DNA from: a virus
DNA length: 45,284 nucleotides
IMG/VR virus record: IMGVR_UViG_3300032047_000030
Location: 1-45,284 of that record
Reading direction: 5' to 3' (one strand)
Below are positions 14,952 to 23,779 of this stretch, in pieces. The notes beneath the pieces were generated by a model. The model saw only the letters and a list, made by a program, of their open reading frames with translations, made no database searches and had not been told where the DNA came from. The first letter of the stretch is position 1. Every line of letters begins with the position of its first letter. The position numbers and the translations under genes were made by a program.

Positions 14952-16747
14952 TAGGACACAGCCCTCCCTCGTGATTCTAAGTTACGCATCACCGAATACA
15001 TATTATTGATGCCTTTTTTAAGGTCCCCGTCACCTGCTCCACGAACCGCCGTTGTTGTCATTACAAACTCACCGGGCATCAACATTGCTTTAACGCTATC
15101 TTCATTGGGAATTCCCTCATCAGGCATAATACCACCTGTTCTACGTGGAAATATTTCTCCCCCTTCAGCCGCCATTTGCGTTTGGTAAGGGACCAACGGA
15201 TTCGGCAAGGGACGATAAGTGGGTTGGAAGCCTGTTGGAAAAACACGGTATTTGAAGGGGTCTGCATCAACATAATCTGAGCCAGTGCGTAGCTTGCCGT
15301 CTTCGTCACGCTCTAGTAGACCGGCTTCTTCCTGCGGAGGTGCCTCAAAAAATCCCGTTGGTGCCGCAGCAAGAGACAAACCCGCCGCTGCCGGTCCATA
15401 ACGTCTTAGAAAACCGGGAGCTAAACCAGCATCTGCCAATGCTCTTTTCGCTGCTTCTTCTTGAAGTTTAGTAGCAGTTGCCTTAGTTACCCCTTCTGGC
15501 AAAAATTTTGCGTAATCACCAGTTGTTGGAAAAAACAAATCTTTACCTGCTTCAAAAAATCCTTTCTTACTATCACCCAGACCAAAATCAAACATTTCTT
15601 TAAGGTTTTCTAAGGTCGAACCAGAGGGGGCTTTAGTGAGCGTTTCGAGTCCTGTAGCCACATTTGCTTTGTCAACCGCAATAGGTAAACCATCACCCAA
15701 CCCAGCGGCTTTAAGATCGTCTGCTCTAAAAGATCTTTCGTTGATAATCTCATCAGGCGTTGCTTCTGGAAGTGTAATTTGTTGTCCCTTACTTTGGTTT
15801 GCAAGGGCTTCAGCAGCTTTTCGTTTAGCAGCTTCTTCAGCAGCTTTTTTAGCAGCAAGGGCTTTAGCAGCTTCTTGTTCAGCAGCATCAGCAGCAAGGG
15901 CTTCAGCAGTTGGTGCCCCCGTAAAACCTTGGTCTATAAAAACTTTCGCTAGATCGTCTTTAGGAACTAAATTAGGATTAAAATCTCTTCCCAAAGTTTT
16001 AAAAAATCCGGGTCCTTCTTTACCTATACCAGTAAAAGCATCTGAAAAAGCACTACCTGTTTGAGCAAAACGAGCACCGGGATTTGCCAAAGACTCTCCT
16101 ATACCTCCCGTAAACGTTCCTCCTTTAGCAACACTTGAAATGCCTTTAAAAACTCCAGCCGTCGCTCCACCTATCAGACCCGCTTTTAAGGCATCTTTTA
16201 TATTGCCACCCTGTATAAGCGTCCCTATTCCAGACCCCAACGCGGCACCATAAATAGCTCCAAGACCGGTCCCTGCCAAAGCAACACTTAAAATAATAGG
16301 TGCAACTTTTTTAAGAGCCTTACCTATCTTCTTGAATCCTTTTTTAATTTTTTTAAATAGGTCGGAAAAAAAACCAAACTCCATCAAACCAGTTTCAGGG
16401 TTAATGCTGTTTTTTGCAGTGCCCACAACGTAACGCTCTGGGTCTTCAATACCAGCTTCGCGTAAATGTTGGAAGATAGAATTTTTTAGTTCAGGGCTTT
16501 GATCAATAAGTTGTCGTGGAACAATTAACTCGCCAGTTTCAACGTGCGCTACCTGATCATCACCAAAACGACCATAAGCAGCAATTCTCACAGCAGTGTC
16601 TTCAAACCGGGCTATGCCCTCAGTGCCATATTCTTCTGCTGCGTTTTGCCGTTCAAGAACCCGAAAGTCCTCTTCAGACATAACAAAATCACCGATACCG
16701 CCGGACGGCACCTCTTCGATTTCAATTTTTTCTGCGGTTTGTGCCAT
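14951..16747 (-). CDS. Putative ejection/tail protein with cationic amphipathic helix
   Basis: A 598-residue protein. Residues about 64-116 contain VAHVETGELIVPRQLI and a GIEDPERYVVGTAKN segment that I recall from many marine phage tail regions. Then comes a Lys-rich amphipathic helix (about 127-148, FSDLFKKIKKGFKKIGKALK) running straight into a hydrophobic Gly/Ala stretch (149-178, APIILSVALAGTGLGAIYGA), which could enter a membrane. An Ala/Lys helix lies near 285-320, encoded by low-complexity DNA. The C-terminus holds PGEFVMTTTAVRGAG, another motif seen in such proteins. ATG 16747 has GGAG six bases upstream; the TTG at 16759 lies inside that ribosome site. A role in DNA ejection is inferred. 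Confidence 0.8.
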   Translation of the reverse strand: MAQTAEKIEIEEVPSGGIGDFVMSEEDFRVLERQNAAEEYGTEGIARFEDTAVRIAAYGRFGDDQVAHVETGELIVPRQLIDQSPELKNSIFQHLREAGIEDPERYVVGTAKNSINPETGLMEFGFFSDLFKKIKKGFKKIGKALKKVAPIILSVALAGTGLGAIYGAALGSGIGTLIQGGNIKDALKAGLIGGATAGVFKGISSVAKGGTFTGGIGESLANPGARFAQTGSAFSDAFTGIGKEGPGFFKTLGRDFNPNLVPKDDLAKVFIDQGFTGAPTAEALAADAAEQEAAKALAAKKAAEEAAKRKAAEALANQSKGQQITLPEATPDEIINERSFRADDLKAAGLGDGLPIAVDKANVATGLETLTKAPSGSTLENLKEMFDFGLGDSKKGFFEAGKDLFFPTTGDYAKFLPEGVTKATATKLQEEAAKRALADAGLAPGFLRRYGPAAAGLSLAAAPTGFFEAPPQEEAGLLERDEDGKLRTGSDYVDADPFKYRVFPTGFQPTYRPLPNPLVPYQTQMAAEGGEIFPRRTGGIMPDEGIPNEDSVKAMLMPGEFVMTTTAVRGAGDGDLKKGINNMYSVMRNLESRGRAVS

Positions 16748-16802
16748 TTTATGCTCCAACAGAGACTTGTTGTGGCAAATAAGCCATCATTCTACTACGT
16801 TT

Positions 16803-17099
16803 TTATGTTGTTGTAACAGTAACCGAACCTAAACCGGTAGTTCCTGTCACTCCCGCAGGGTTTGGCAAATTAGCTAAACTAATTCGTAAAAAACCCTCTT
16901 TCTGAAACAAGGCCCCTACTTCAAGACCTGCATCGTTTGTTTGTAAATTTGTAAGCGTCATATCCGTTGCTCTCCACGGCCCCGGATTATTCACCTGCTG
17001 CAAAAACACAGAGAACGCTCGTACCACTTCTGCCATAAAAACAGGGTCGTAGTCCGTGGGCGGATTAGGAAATAACGGTTGTACCAGTCCTCGACTCAT
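16803..17099 (-). CDS. Small tail-associated protein
   Basis: A 98-residue protein beginning MSRGLVQPLFPNPPTDYDP and ending in a Thr/Val-rich beta strand (SVTVTTT). No family name is known to me. The start overlaps the stop of the gp10-like gene by four bases (ATGA), so it is very likely made in step with that tail protein. An internal or accessory tail role is inferred from this coupling only. Confidence 0.75.
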   Translation of the reverse strand: MSRGLVQPLFPNPPTDYDPVFMAEVVRAFSVFLQQVNNPGPWRATDMTLTNLQTNDAGLEVGALFQKEGFLRISLANLPNPAGVTGTTGLGSVTVTTT

Positions 17100-19015
17100 C
17101 GTCTTCCATCCTGTCTTACATCAACACGGGGCACACCCAAACGCCATTTGACTCCGGCTGCTGTAGACTCCACACGTAACGCGAAAGACCTACCTCGAAG
17201 GCGCACATCTTTTTCTGTCGTAAACTGTTCGACGGGTACTGTTGCAGATCGTGTAATTGCCTCAGTAGTCGTTTGATCGTAAGTTGAACCGGGGAAACGT
17301 CGCGTTTTTATTGTAAAATTAGCGGAGGGTGCAGATGCCGTAGAGCCATCAAACGTAAGATCCGGTATTAAACGCCGTAAAAACACAAAATTGTTACCAT
17401 CACCAATCGAAACCTGACTGCTTTCAACATAGGCTGTAATCGCTGTTGCGGGGTCCGTGCTCCCATCGTCATCATCCACTTCGTGGAGAAACAAACGTTT
17501 TGTCGTGCTGGCAGCTAACGGGTTATCGTTAATCCCGCGATCAATCCAAGCTGTTCTTGATAACGTGCCAAAGTACCACAGTTTGGTCTCATAGTTATAA
17601 ATGACGTATCGATCAATTTCATCTGCCGTAGCAGAACAATAAAACCACCATACTTCAGAAAAGCTGCTGTTTAGCGCAGCAAACACTTTTTCGCTTTGAG
17701 CATCGTTAAAATCATTGAACACATACGCTTTGACCGAACACGGTAGCTTCTGGACCTGACCAGAATAAACATAGAAATCGTCTTTGCCCATCCAGAATAC
17801 AAAATCATCAACAGCTTTCGCGGCTAACGGACCCTGTATCGTAATGTTCTCTGATAATTGTGAAATACCAAACGTAAAAGGTGGTCCAATAAATTGCATG
17901 GCGTGTAGAGACACATCAGTGAATACTAGGATTTGTTGTCGTGTTTCAACTGCAACAACAATCTCCGAACCCGAACCAATGCGTAATTCACCTGCGGTGT
18001 TAGTAGCCTCTGTTTTCCACGTAGTTAAACTCTCTTGACTACTAAAACGAATAAGCAGGGGGTCTTGCGTACCAATTGAGGTTTCACCATCACAACCAAA
18101 AAGGATGACGTGTCGATCACGATCTGAAACCATTACTTGTTTGGCTATTGTTGGGGTCGTTGCGTCTGAGCTTAGACTTGCAAGACTCACGGCCCGTGTG
18201 CCAACGCCGACGCTGGTATCCCAAAAGAAAATATCACCGTTGCGTATGTTGAGAAGTAAATCTTCGCCAAAGCTATCGTGGGTCCAAATTCTTAGTTGAG
18301 CACCAGCCGCCGCAATAGAGGCCGCAGACCCCCAAGTGCTTCGGCCCCAAGTGCTTGCACCCCACCCTGTTCCCAAGATAGTAGTGTCTAGCCCTGAGTT
18401 AACTTGGTACCTACCAATAATAGATCCTCCCCCGTTTCCAGAATCTGATCCGGTAGCGGTTACGAGGGTGGGACTTAACGCCCCGTTTACAGTAATTTCT
18501 GAAATGGTGCTTACTGTTCGTGCTTGAATCTTGTAAACATTGTCACTGACAATTTCAAATATTTCATATTCTTGGTTAAGTACGTCTGCGGTTATATTAC
18601 CGCCTAAAGAAGCTGCGCCGCTAAAAGTTACAAAATCATTAGCAATTGCGCCATGCGAACTGTCCGTGACGGTTATAGTAGAAGATCCGTTGGACGCGGC
18701 AAAAGTAACATCTCCCGCAGCGGTTGTTGCCCTTATCGGCGTAACATCATTGTAAGCGCCACCTTCCTCAATATAATATTTGACGGTTGTGCCAACCCCC
18801 GTAAAAACACTACCGGTCAACGAAACAAAAGCATGTAGCGCACGGGAAGTGCCCAAAAAACTGGTTAGGGCGCTTTTTTGTACCCAGCCGCCAATTTTTT
18901 CGGGTACAGGTCCTCTAAACCGAATTTTGTCGCAGTCAAACCACCCACCCTCATTTGCGTAAGAAGTGGTTTCACGGTTAATTCCGGGGTTAAAAGATAG
19001 TTTCGTAAGCGGCAT
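17096..19015 (-). CDS. P22 gp10-like tail nozzle / DNA stabilization protein
   Basis: A 639-residue protein. The N-terminus (NPGINRETTSYANEGGWFDC then DKIRFRGPVPEKIGGW) is the pattern I associate with packaged-DNA-stabilization or tail-hub proteins of marine podoviruses related to P22 gp10. The body has repeated beta-rich segments with aromatic pairs (WSTWGSAASI-like, VWWFYCSATADEIDRYVIYN), consistent with a beta-propeller. It would close the tail below the adaptors and hold the DNA in. It starts two bases after the fibre gene stop and overlaps the next small gene. Confidence is good for a structural tail protein and moderate for the exact homology. Confidence 0.78.
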   Translation of the reverse strand: MPLTKLSFNPGINRETTSYANEGGWFDCDKIRFRGPVPEKIGGWVQKSALTSFLGTSRALHAFVSLTGSVFTGVGTTVKYYIEEGGAYNDVTPIRATTAAGDVTFAASNGSSTITVTDSSHGAIANDFVTFSGAASLGGNITADVLNQEYEIFEIVSDNVYKIQARTVSTISEITVNGALSPTLVTATGSDSGNGGGSIIGRYQVNSGLDTTILGTGWGASTWGRSTWGSAASIAAAGAQLRIWTHDSFGEDLLLNIRNGDIFFWDTSVGVGTRAVSLASLSSDATTPTIAKQVMVSDRDRHVILFGCDGETSIGTQDPLLIRFSSQESLTTWKTEATNTAGELRIGSGSEIVVAVETRQQILVFTDVSLHAMQFIGPPFTFGISQLSENITIQGPLAAKAVDDFVFWMGKDDFYVYSGQVQKLPCSVKAYVFNDFNDAQSEKVFAALNSSFSEVWWFYCSATADEIDRYVIYNYETKLWYFGTLSRTAWIDRGINDNPLAASTTKRLFLHEVDDDDGSTDPATAITAYVESSQVSIGDGNNFVFLRRLIPDLTFDGSTASAPSANFTIKTRRFPGSTYDQTTTEAITRSATVPVEQFTTEKDVRLRGRSFALRVESTAAGVKWRLGVPRVDVRQDGRR

Positions 19016-19016
19016 T

Positions 19017-20390
19017 TTATTTGTAACAAGTCCACATTATTTTGCAAGTCGTGCCATACAAAACAGTACTTGCAGTTAAGGTAAACCCGTCAGTGCCTAT
19101 TGCAGAAACATATCCAGCGTTCATGTTCCCTACATAATTATTGATCCACCAAGCGTAATTATTAATTTGAGTTACGGCTAGGTAGCTAGGTGTATTAATA
19201 GCATTTCTTATATATGAAATTAAAACTTTGTTATCACTACTATTAGTAGAAGAAGTTCCAACTGAACGTCCTACACTTGTGGCAAAAAATGGATTACCAC
19301 CTTGTCCAGCCCCGCCACCGGGCGTTCCTACTACATCCCCTCCAAACGCTTGAAGGACAATTAGACTTGGGGTAAATCCAACGCCTGTAACCGCATACGT
19401 TGCGTCTATTGAATCTGATATTGCTAGAAAACCCGAAACCGGCGTGGTTTCGGAAGCAATGGTCGAAAAAGACAACACCCCCGAACCATTCGTTGTAAGC
19501 GTCTGCCCACTTGAGCCGTCTGCGGCAGGTAATTGCAACGTGTAGCTAGAACCTATGGTAGCAGGAGCTTCTAAAGCAACATATTCTCCTCCAGAAGCAT
19601 CTTGTAACCGTAAATCCCCCTCTGCCAAAATGTCTACTTGATCCGTGGTGACGCTACCATCAAAATAAGCGTCTTTGAACTTTTTGCTTGCAGAGCCTAG
19701 ATCAACATCATTAGTAGTTTCTGGTGCTATCAACCCGTCAGAAAAATTAACTTGTGCAGTGCCACCGGCTGTAAACGAAAGCGTATCTGCGGCAGAGAAA
19801 AACAAACCACAGTTTGTATCGCCCGTATTGGTAATTGACGGCGCACCGGCTGACCCATCAGCAACACTGACAATACCACTGACTGTCACGTTGGCCGTGG
19901 TCACTGTTCCACTAGCGGTTACATTTACTGCTGTAGTGGTGCCTGTCAAATCAAGACCCGCTAAACCGTCTTCTACGATGGCGGTACTACCCCCACCATC
20001 TAAGAAAACAAGTTTGACAGCGCCGGTTGGGATGGTGACAGCGGCCCCGCCTCCAGAGCCTTGTTTGATCGTAATTGATTGCGACCCGGTGGTGGCGTTC
20101 TCTATCAGCATGACACGAGAAATAGTGTCAGGTGCGATACTTAATTGTCTTGTGGTAGTAAGCGTTGCGCCGCTCGTTACCTTGTAATACATGGCACGGG
20201 CAGCATCGTCTGCTCCGTCAGCCACGGTCGTGGTTGCATTAGCATCCGAACCAAAAGCCGCTTCTGTTGCATAACCCAGAGCTTTACCAATAAGACTTAG
20301 GTTAGTATTGGTTTTTGTACCCCAAGTACCTGACGCTTCTCCCGTTCCAATCTCTTCCAAGCGCAAGTTGTTAATATATGTTGATGCCAT
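19017..20390 (-). CDS. Tail fibre protein
   Basis: A 457-residue fibre. The N-terminal 150 residues (STYINNLRLEEIGTGEASGT, SLIGKALGYATEA, MLIENATTGSQSITIKQGSG) match the N-terminus of the second fibre at 25045-26343, so they probably dock both to the same virion site. The middle is Thr/Ala/Gly-rich beta repeats with YTLQLPAADGSSGQ and LTTNGSGVLSF, also found in the 22422-23507 protein. The C-terminal 120 residues are unique and likely contact the receptor. A good ribosome site (AGGACAGGACT) precedes the ATG. It lies next to two tail-assembly-chaperone-like genes, which supports the fibre call. Confidence 0.85.
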   Translation of the reverse strand: MASTYINNLRLEEIGTGEASGTWGTKTNTNLSLIGKALGYATEAAFGSDANATTTVADGADDAARAMYYKVTSGATLTTTRQLSIAPDTISRVMLIENATTGSQSITIKQGSGGGAAVTIPTGAVKLVFLDGGGSTAIVEDGLAGLDLTGTTTAVNVTASGTVTTANVTVSGIVSVADGSAGAPSITNTGDTNCGLFFSAADTLSFTAGGTAQVNFSDGLIAPETTNDVDLGSASKKFKDAYFDGSVTTDQVDILAEGDLRLQDASGGEYVALEAPATIGSSYTLQLPAADGSSGQTLTTNGSGVLSFSTIASETTPVSGFLAISDSIDATYAVTGVGFTPSLIVLQAFGGDVVGTPGGGAGQGGNPFFATSVGRSVGTSSTNSSDNKVLISYIRNAINTPSYLAVTQINNYAWWINNYVGNMNAGYVSAIGTDGFTLTASTVLYGTTCKIMWTCYK

Positions 20391-20399
20391 AGTCCTGTC

Positions 20400-20894
20400 C
20401 TACGTTGGTTTTACGGGCCAATCATTATTACCTGAACCGTAAACTTCAGGCGTTTTTAAATGCGGCCAGTTTGCATGTTGTGGTAAATCTCGTAACGCTT
20501 GCCTATACGTTTTCCAATCATCAGCGAGTGTAGCACCTGTTTCGGTAGCTTTCAGAACCATCCAATCGGTTTCTGCTAAAAGGGTATCTCTTTGTGCTCT
20601 ATTTGCTGCGGCTACAGCACCATTGGAATCGGTCTTGATAACGGTCTTTTGACTTTCTGTTAGGCTTTCTATTTTTGTTGTGTAGGCAACCCCTGCACTG
20701 ACATAAGGAATAACAGAAACACTTTTTTGTGTTAAAGGATCATAAGTCTGTGAAGTAACTGCTGGTACAACATTATTAGCTGCCATCCAATCGGTCGTAG
20801 GGCCGCTCTCTGGGAAAGAAACATCAGGAAAAAGATATTGATGTTCGTTGATGGCTAAAACTATGTCATTGCTATCCAACATTGCTATTTTCAT
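20400..20894 (-). CDS. Tail-fibre assembly chaperone-like protein
   Basis: A 164-residue protein. The C-terminal part has RDTLLAETDWMVLKATETG followed by WKTYRQALRDLPQHANWP, the pattern of the phage tail assembly chaperone family (R..LL..TDW ... Y RQALRDLP). The N-terminus (MKIAMLDSNDIVLAINEH) is probably the fibre-specific part. Such proteins help fold or trimerise fibres and are often found directly beside them, as here between two fibres. ATG 20894, 11 bases after the upstream stop and with an AAGAGA ribosome site, is preferred to an earlier start at 20957 that would overlap the upstream gene. Confidence 0.8.
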   Translation of the reverse strand: MKIAMLDSNDIVLAINEHQYLFPDVSFPESGPTTDWMAANNVVPAVTSQTYDPLTQKSVSVIPYVSAGVAYTTKIESLTESQKTVIKTDSNGAVAAANRAQRDTLLAETDWMVLKATETGATLADDWKTYRQALRDLPQHANWPHLKTPEVYGSGNNDWPVKPT

Positions 20895-20905
20895 TTTATA
20901 TTCTC

Positions 20906-21205
20906 TTAGCTTCCTAAAGTTGGCTTTGTGTCTGGGAATTCTGAGGTACTGGGCCAATCCCTTAATGCTGTTCTATACGCTGCAATTTCAGTTTTTTGTG
21001 GATGGTCTGTTAACACAGATAACGCATCAGTTCTTACTAACTCGCTATCCCGCCACTGTCTTGCAGTTATCAGTTTAATTTCGTTCACTTGTGGATCAAC
21101 CCAAAGTTCATAACTGCTAAAATTATCTTTAACAAAATCTTCTGAACCAACTACAAAATTTATCTGGTTGCCATCAGCATCTTTAATAATATATTTATTA
21201 GACAT
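20906..21205 (-). CDS. Second tail-fibre assembly chaperone-like protein
   Basis: A 99-residue protein with the same C-terminal signature as its neighbour: RQWRDSELVRTDALS and AYRTALRDWPSTSEFP. The N-terminus (MSNKYIIKDADGNQINFVVG) is different and short. Two such genes in a row, between a fibre and a Gly-rich adhesin, suggest each may serve a different fibre. The family is inferred from the R...TD...Y R.ALRD.P pattern. Confidence 0.75.
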   Translation of the reverse strand: MSNKYIIKDADGNQINFVVGSEDFVKDNFSSYELWVDPQVNEIKLITARQWRDSELVRTDALSVLTDHPQKTEIAAYRTALRDWPSTSEFPDTKPTLGS

Positions 21206-21214
21206 CTTTTTTCC

Positions 21215-22411
21215 TTAACCGTAGGCCAGATAGTGAACTATAACGACCCCATTGCCACCGTCGCCACTAAACATTCCTTCGTTCCCTGCGCAAGCTGCCG
21301 CACCTCCACCGCCACCCAAAGGGCCGCCGTTGCCTTTCAGCGCAGCAGTATTGCCATCACTAGAGTCTGCACACAAGGCTCCACCACCTCCAAATATGCC
21401 GCCTGTAGCATCGGCATACTCGTTATAATTTCCCGCAGAAGCACCTCCTCCAGCACCCGCACCGCCTGTAGAACGTGGCCCCACCTCGTAGGTTCCTCCT
21501 ACGCCTGTCCCGCCATCACCAAACACATTAAGAATGTTTGAGGGAAACGCTGCCCCTTCGGACGTACCAAATAACCCATCACTACTGGCACGTTTCTGAG
21601 AGGCATTAGTTGTTAGCTCCGAAAAGTTCATGCCACCGGATGCCCCAGCTAGAGAAAGCGCACCTCCCTGCCTGATGCCCCCTGTGATTGGATAACCAAC
21701 TGCACTAGAATTCTGTGTAGCACTGACGCTAGCTGCTGGCCCACCAGAACCACCGCCTGAAGTTCCCACTGCGCCAGCCGTTGTACCTGTGCAAGCACCT
21801 CCAGCACCTCCAATACCGCCACCCCCTGTTGCTCGTTCTTGTGAGGCTATAGCGGCAGGAATTGCTCCACCTGCGTGACCAACAGCAGATCGTATTGCTA
21901 CTGCACCACCACCCGTTGCTGCACTACCATTATTCGCACCAGCCCCAATTGCACCCCCTGCGCCGCCAACACGATTACTTGTACCGCCACTAGCTGTTCC
22001 TCCAGCACCACCAGCCACTGCTGATGTGGACGAATATACTGCAGCCCCGCCTGTGCCTCCGTTTCCATTCAAATCAACGGTTGTTCCTGACGCAGTGACA
22101 AAACGACTGTTGCCACCGTTGCTTCCTGCAACAGCGTTAGCGCCTGTTGCCCAGTTTGATTGTGAACTAGCCCCGCCAGCGCCGATTGTGACGGTGTAGG
22201 TATCGCCTTCTTTTACCGATATGATCTGCTCCGACAAGCCTCCAGCACCACCTCCCGTGGCTATCCCGTTAGGAGCACTTGCCGCCCCAGAGCCGCCACC
22301 GCCAATTACAATGACCCGGATGACACCTGTTCTGCCAACAGTCCATGTTTGGCTGTTAGTGAGCAAAATTTGCTCAAGCATAGATTGATTGTCGCTTCCT
22401 AAAACTGCCAT
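21215..22411 (-). CDS. Glycine-rich tail adhesin
   Basis: A 398-residue protein. After an N-terminal strand region (VGRTGVIRVIVIGGGGSGAA) it is made of many GGAGG, GGTG and GGGG blocks out to the end (LAYG), with short loops between. The opening IRVIVIGGGGSG with TYTVTIGAGG is the signature of Gly-rich fibre-tip proteins. Such repeats can form polyglycine II helices, as in T-even adhesins that recognise host surface proteins; the loops would decide specificity. The two chaperone-like genes downstream fit this role. Receptor binding is inferred. Repetitive composition makes it prone to loop exchange. Confidence 0.8.
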   Translation of the reverse strand: MAVLGSDNQSMLEQILLTNSQTWTVGRTGVIRVIVIGGGGSGAASAPNGIATGGGAGGLSEQIISVKEGDTYTVTIGAGGASSQSNWATGANAVAGSNGGNSRFVTASGTTVDLNGNGGTGGAAVYSSTSAVAGGAGGTASGGTSNRVGGAGGAIGAGANNGSAATGGGAVAIRSAVGHAGGAIPAAIASQERATGGGGIGGAGGACTGTTAGAVGTSGGGSGGPAASVSATQNSSAVGYPITGGIRQGGALSLAGASGGMNFSELTTNASQKRASSDGLFGTSEGAAFPSNILNVFGDGGTGVGGTYEVGPRSTGGAGAGGGASAGNYNEYADATGGIFGGGGALCADSSDGNTAALKGNGGPLGGGGGAAACAGNEGMFSGDGGNGVVIVHYLAYG

Positions 22412-22421
22412 CTATAATCTC

Positions 22422-23507
22422 CTAGATTGCAAACCAGCCAATAGTGTCATCAACGTAGACTAGTTGAACGCTTGCGCCCTGAATCAGTGTGCCATTTTCA
22501 GCAGAGCTATTAATTTTCTGACTTCCATTTCTCCCAACAGTTATCAACGCTGCTCCTGCATTTGCAATTATCACAGTATCGTTGGCAGAACCTGCTGGCA
22601 GAGTGATTGTGAACGCCGTACTTGCGTGGTTGCACACTAGTTGATCGCCAGCACTTGCTGTGTAGTTAGTTGTCTTGATTGCCCAAGCTGTATAAGCTCC
22701 CCCGGCTGAAGCAAAACTTAACACTCCACTACCATTCGTCTGCAAAAATTGGTCTGCATCGCCATCACTAGAAGGGAGCGTGAGCGTTATATCTGCTGTA
22801 GCAGCAGGGCCGATAAGCGTTACTTTGTTGGTACCGTTATCGGAATCTTCAAAAAACTCTATGAATCCTGCGCTCGTAGCTCCGTTTTTTAACTGCAAAC
22901 CTGCATTGACCACAGGTGTTGTGATCGTAGGAGTAGTTAACGTCTTGTTAGTCAGCGTATCTGTTGTACCCGTGCCTACTAGCGTAGTAGTTGCCGTAGG
23001 CATACTAATCAGGGCTTCTGTGTGATTGATTACATTAGAAGCAGGTACAAGTGCATAGTTGCCCATGTAAGCATGAGAAGAACACTGATAATACAAAATG
23101 CTGGGGGTGTCTTCATCTACGTCAATCTGCGTATACGCTCCCGCGCTTCCTGCCGTACCATTAGTCGTTACTCCTGATGTATACGCGGTGGTCTTATCCG
23201 CATCTAGGTAAAAACGTAACGGGTGGGTGGAGTTCGTGCTGTCGGATTGATCGAAACGGTAGTAATACCCCGAATCAGAAGTCACATTGTCGGCACCATT
23301 GAGTTGTAGCGCAGGGGCTTCGATACCATCTAAAAAGTAAGCCAAACTACTACCATCCCCGTTGTACGGATGCGCGGCTGTTTTCGTGCCTACCGTGACA
23401 GCAATGCTAATTGGTGCAGAAGAACTACCGTATTTACCACCAATCGAATCGACTGCAAATACAGTATCTGTATTAAAAAGTTCTTTTGATACTTTGGTTA
23501 ACGCCAT
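22422..23507 (-). CDS. Tail fibre protein
   Basis: A 361-residue fibre-type protein. The N-terminus (MALTKVSKELFNTDTVFAVD) is unlike that of the other two fibres, so it may attach elsewhere or to another fibre. The middle has a Thr-rich repeat (TLTNKTLTTPTITTPVV) typical of phage fibres and ITLTLPSSDGDADQFLQTNG, related to the fibre at 19017. The last 90 residues (ITLPAGSANDTVIIANAGA to DTIGWFAI) look like a beta-helical tip domain ending in an aromatic residue. One-base overlap with the upstream gene. Confidence 0.8.
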   Translation of the reverse strand: MALTKVSKELFNTDTVFAVDSIGGKYGSSSAPISIAVTVGTKTAAHPYNGDGSSLAYFLDGIEAPALQLNGADNVTSDSGYYYRFDQSDSTNSTHPLRFYLDADKTTAYTSGVTTNGTAGSAGAYTQIDVDEDTPSILYYQCSSHAYMGNYALVPASNVINHTEALISMPTATTTLVGTGTTDTLTNKTLTTPTITTPVVNAGLQLKNGATSAGFIEFFEDSDNGTNKVTLIGPAATADITLTLPSSDGDADQFLQTNGSGVLSFASAGGAYTAWAIKTTNYTASAGDQLVCNHASTAFTITLPAGSANDTVIIANAGAALITVGRNGSQKINSSAENGTLIQGASVQLVYVDDTIGWFAI

Positions 23508-23779
23508 TAGCGTCTTATCCCACGCTTAAATTCAGCTACTCTGTCGTTGGTAAAGATGTCTTCAGCAATACAAGCTGTCATCACATCATTAAATCGTGTG
23601 CTTTCAACATTGACTTCCCCATCGCGGTGGGTCATTAACAGTGCGGTATCAGCGATAATTTGTGTGCTGCTTCTGAACAATGCACACGCCTCCGTTTCTG
23701 TTAAAAGATCAAGCCAAACAGAGGAAGAGAACGACAACTGTCCTAATTGACCTACTTCTACATAGCTATAAGATTCCAT
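23507..23779 (-). CDS. Small hypothetical protein in fibre region
   Basis: A 90-residue protein of unknown function with mixed composition, mostly helical by eye (WLDLLTETEACALFRSSTQI, RFNDVMTACIAEDIF). It overlaps the upstream gene by 14 bases and the downstream fibre by one base, so its translation is tied to both. It is too short and plain for a fibre and may be a fibre-linked accessory protein. Confidence 0.65.
   Translation of the reverse strand: MESYSYVEVGQLGQLSFSSSVWLDLLTETEACALFRSSTQIIADTALLMTHRDGEVNVESTRFNDVMTACIAEDIFTNDRVAEFKRGIRR

Noticed and set aside
19675-20187. Plus-strand frame of 170 codons opposite the first tail fibre
   Set aside because: It arises from Thr/Ala/Gly repeats read backwards, and its Val/Pro-rich product is typical of such shadows.
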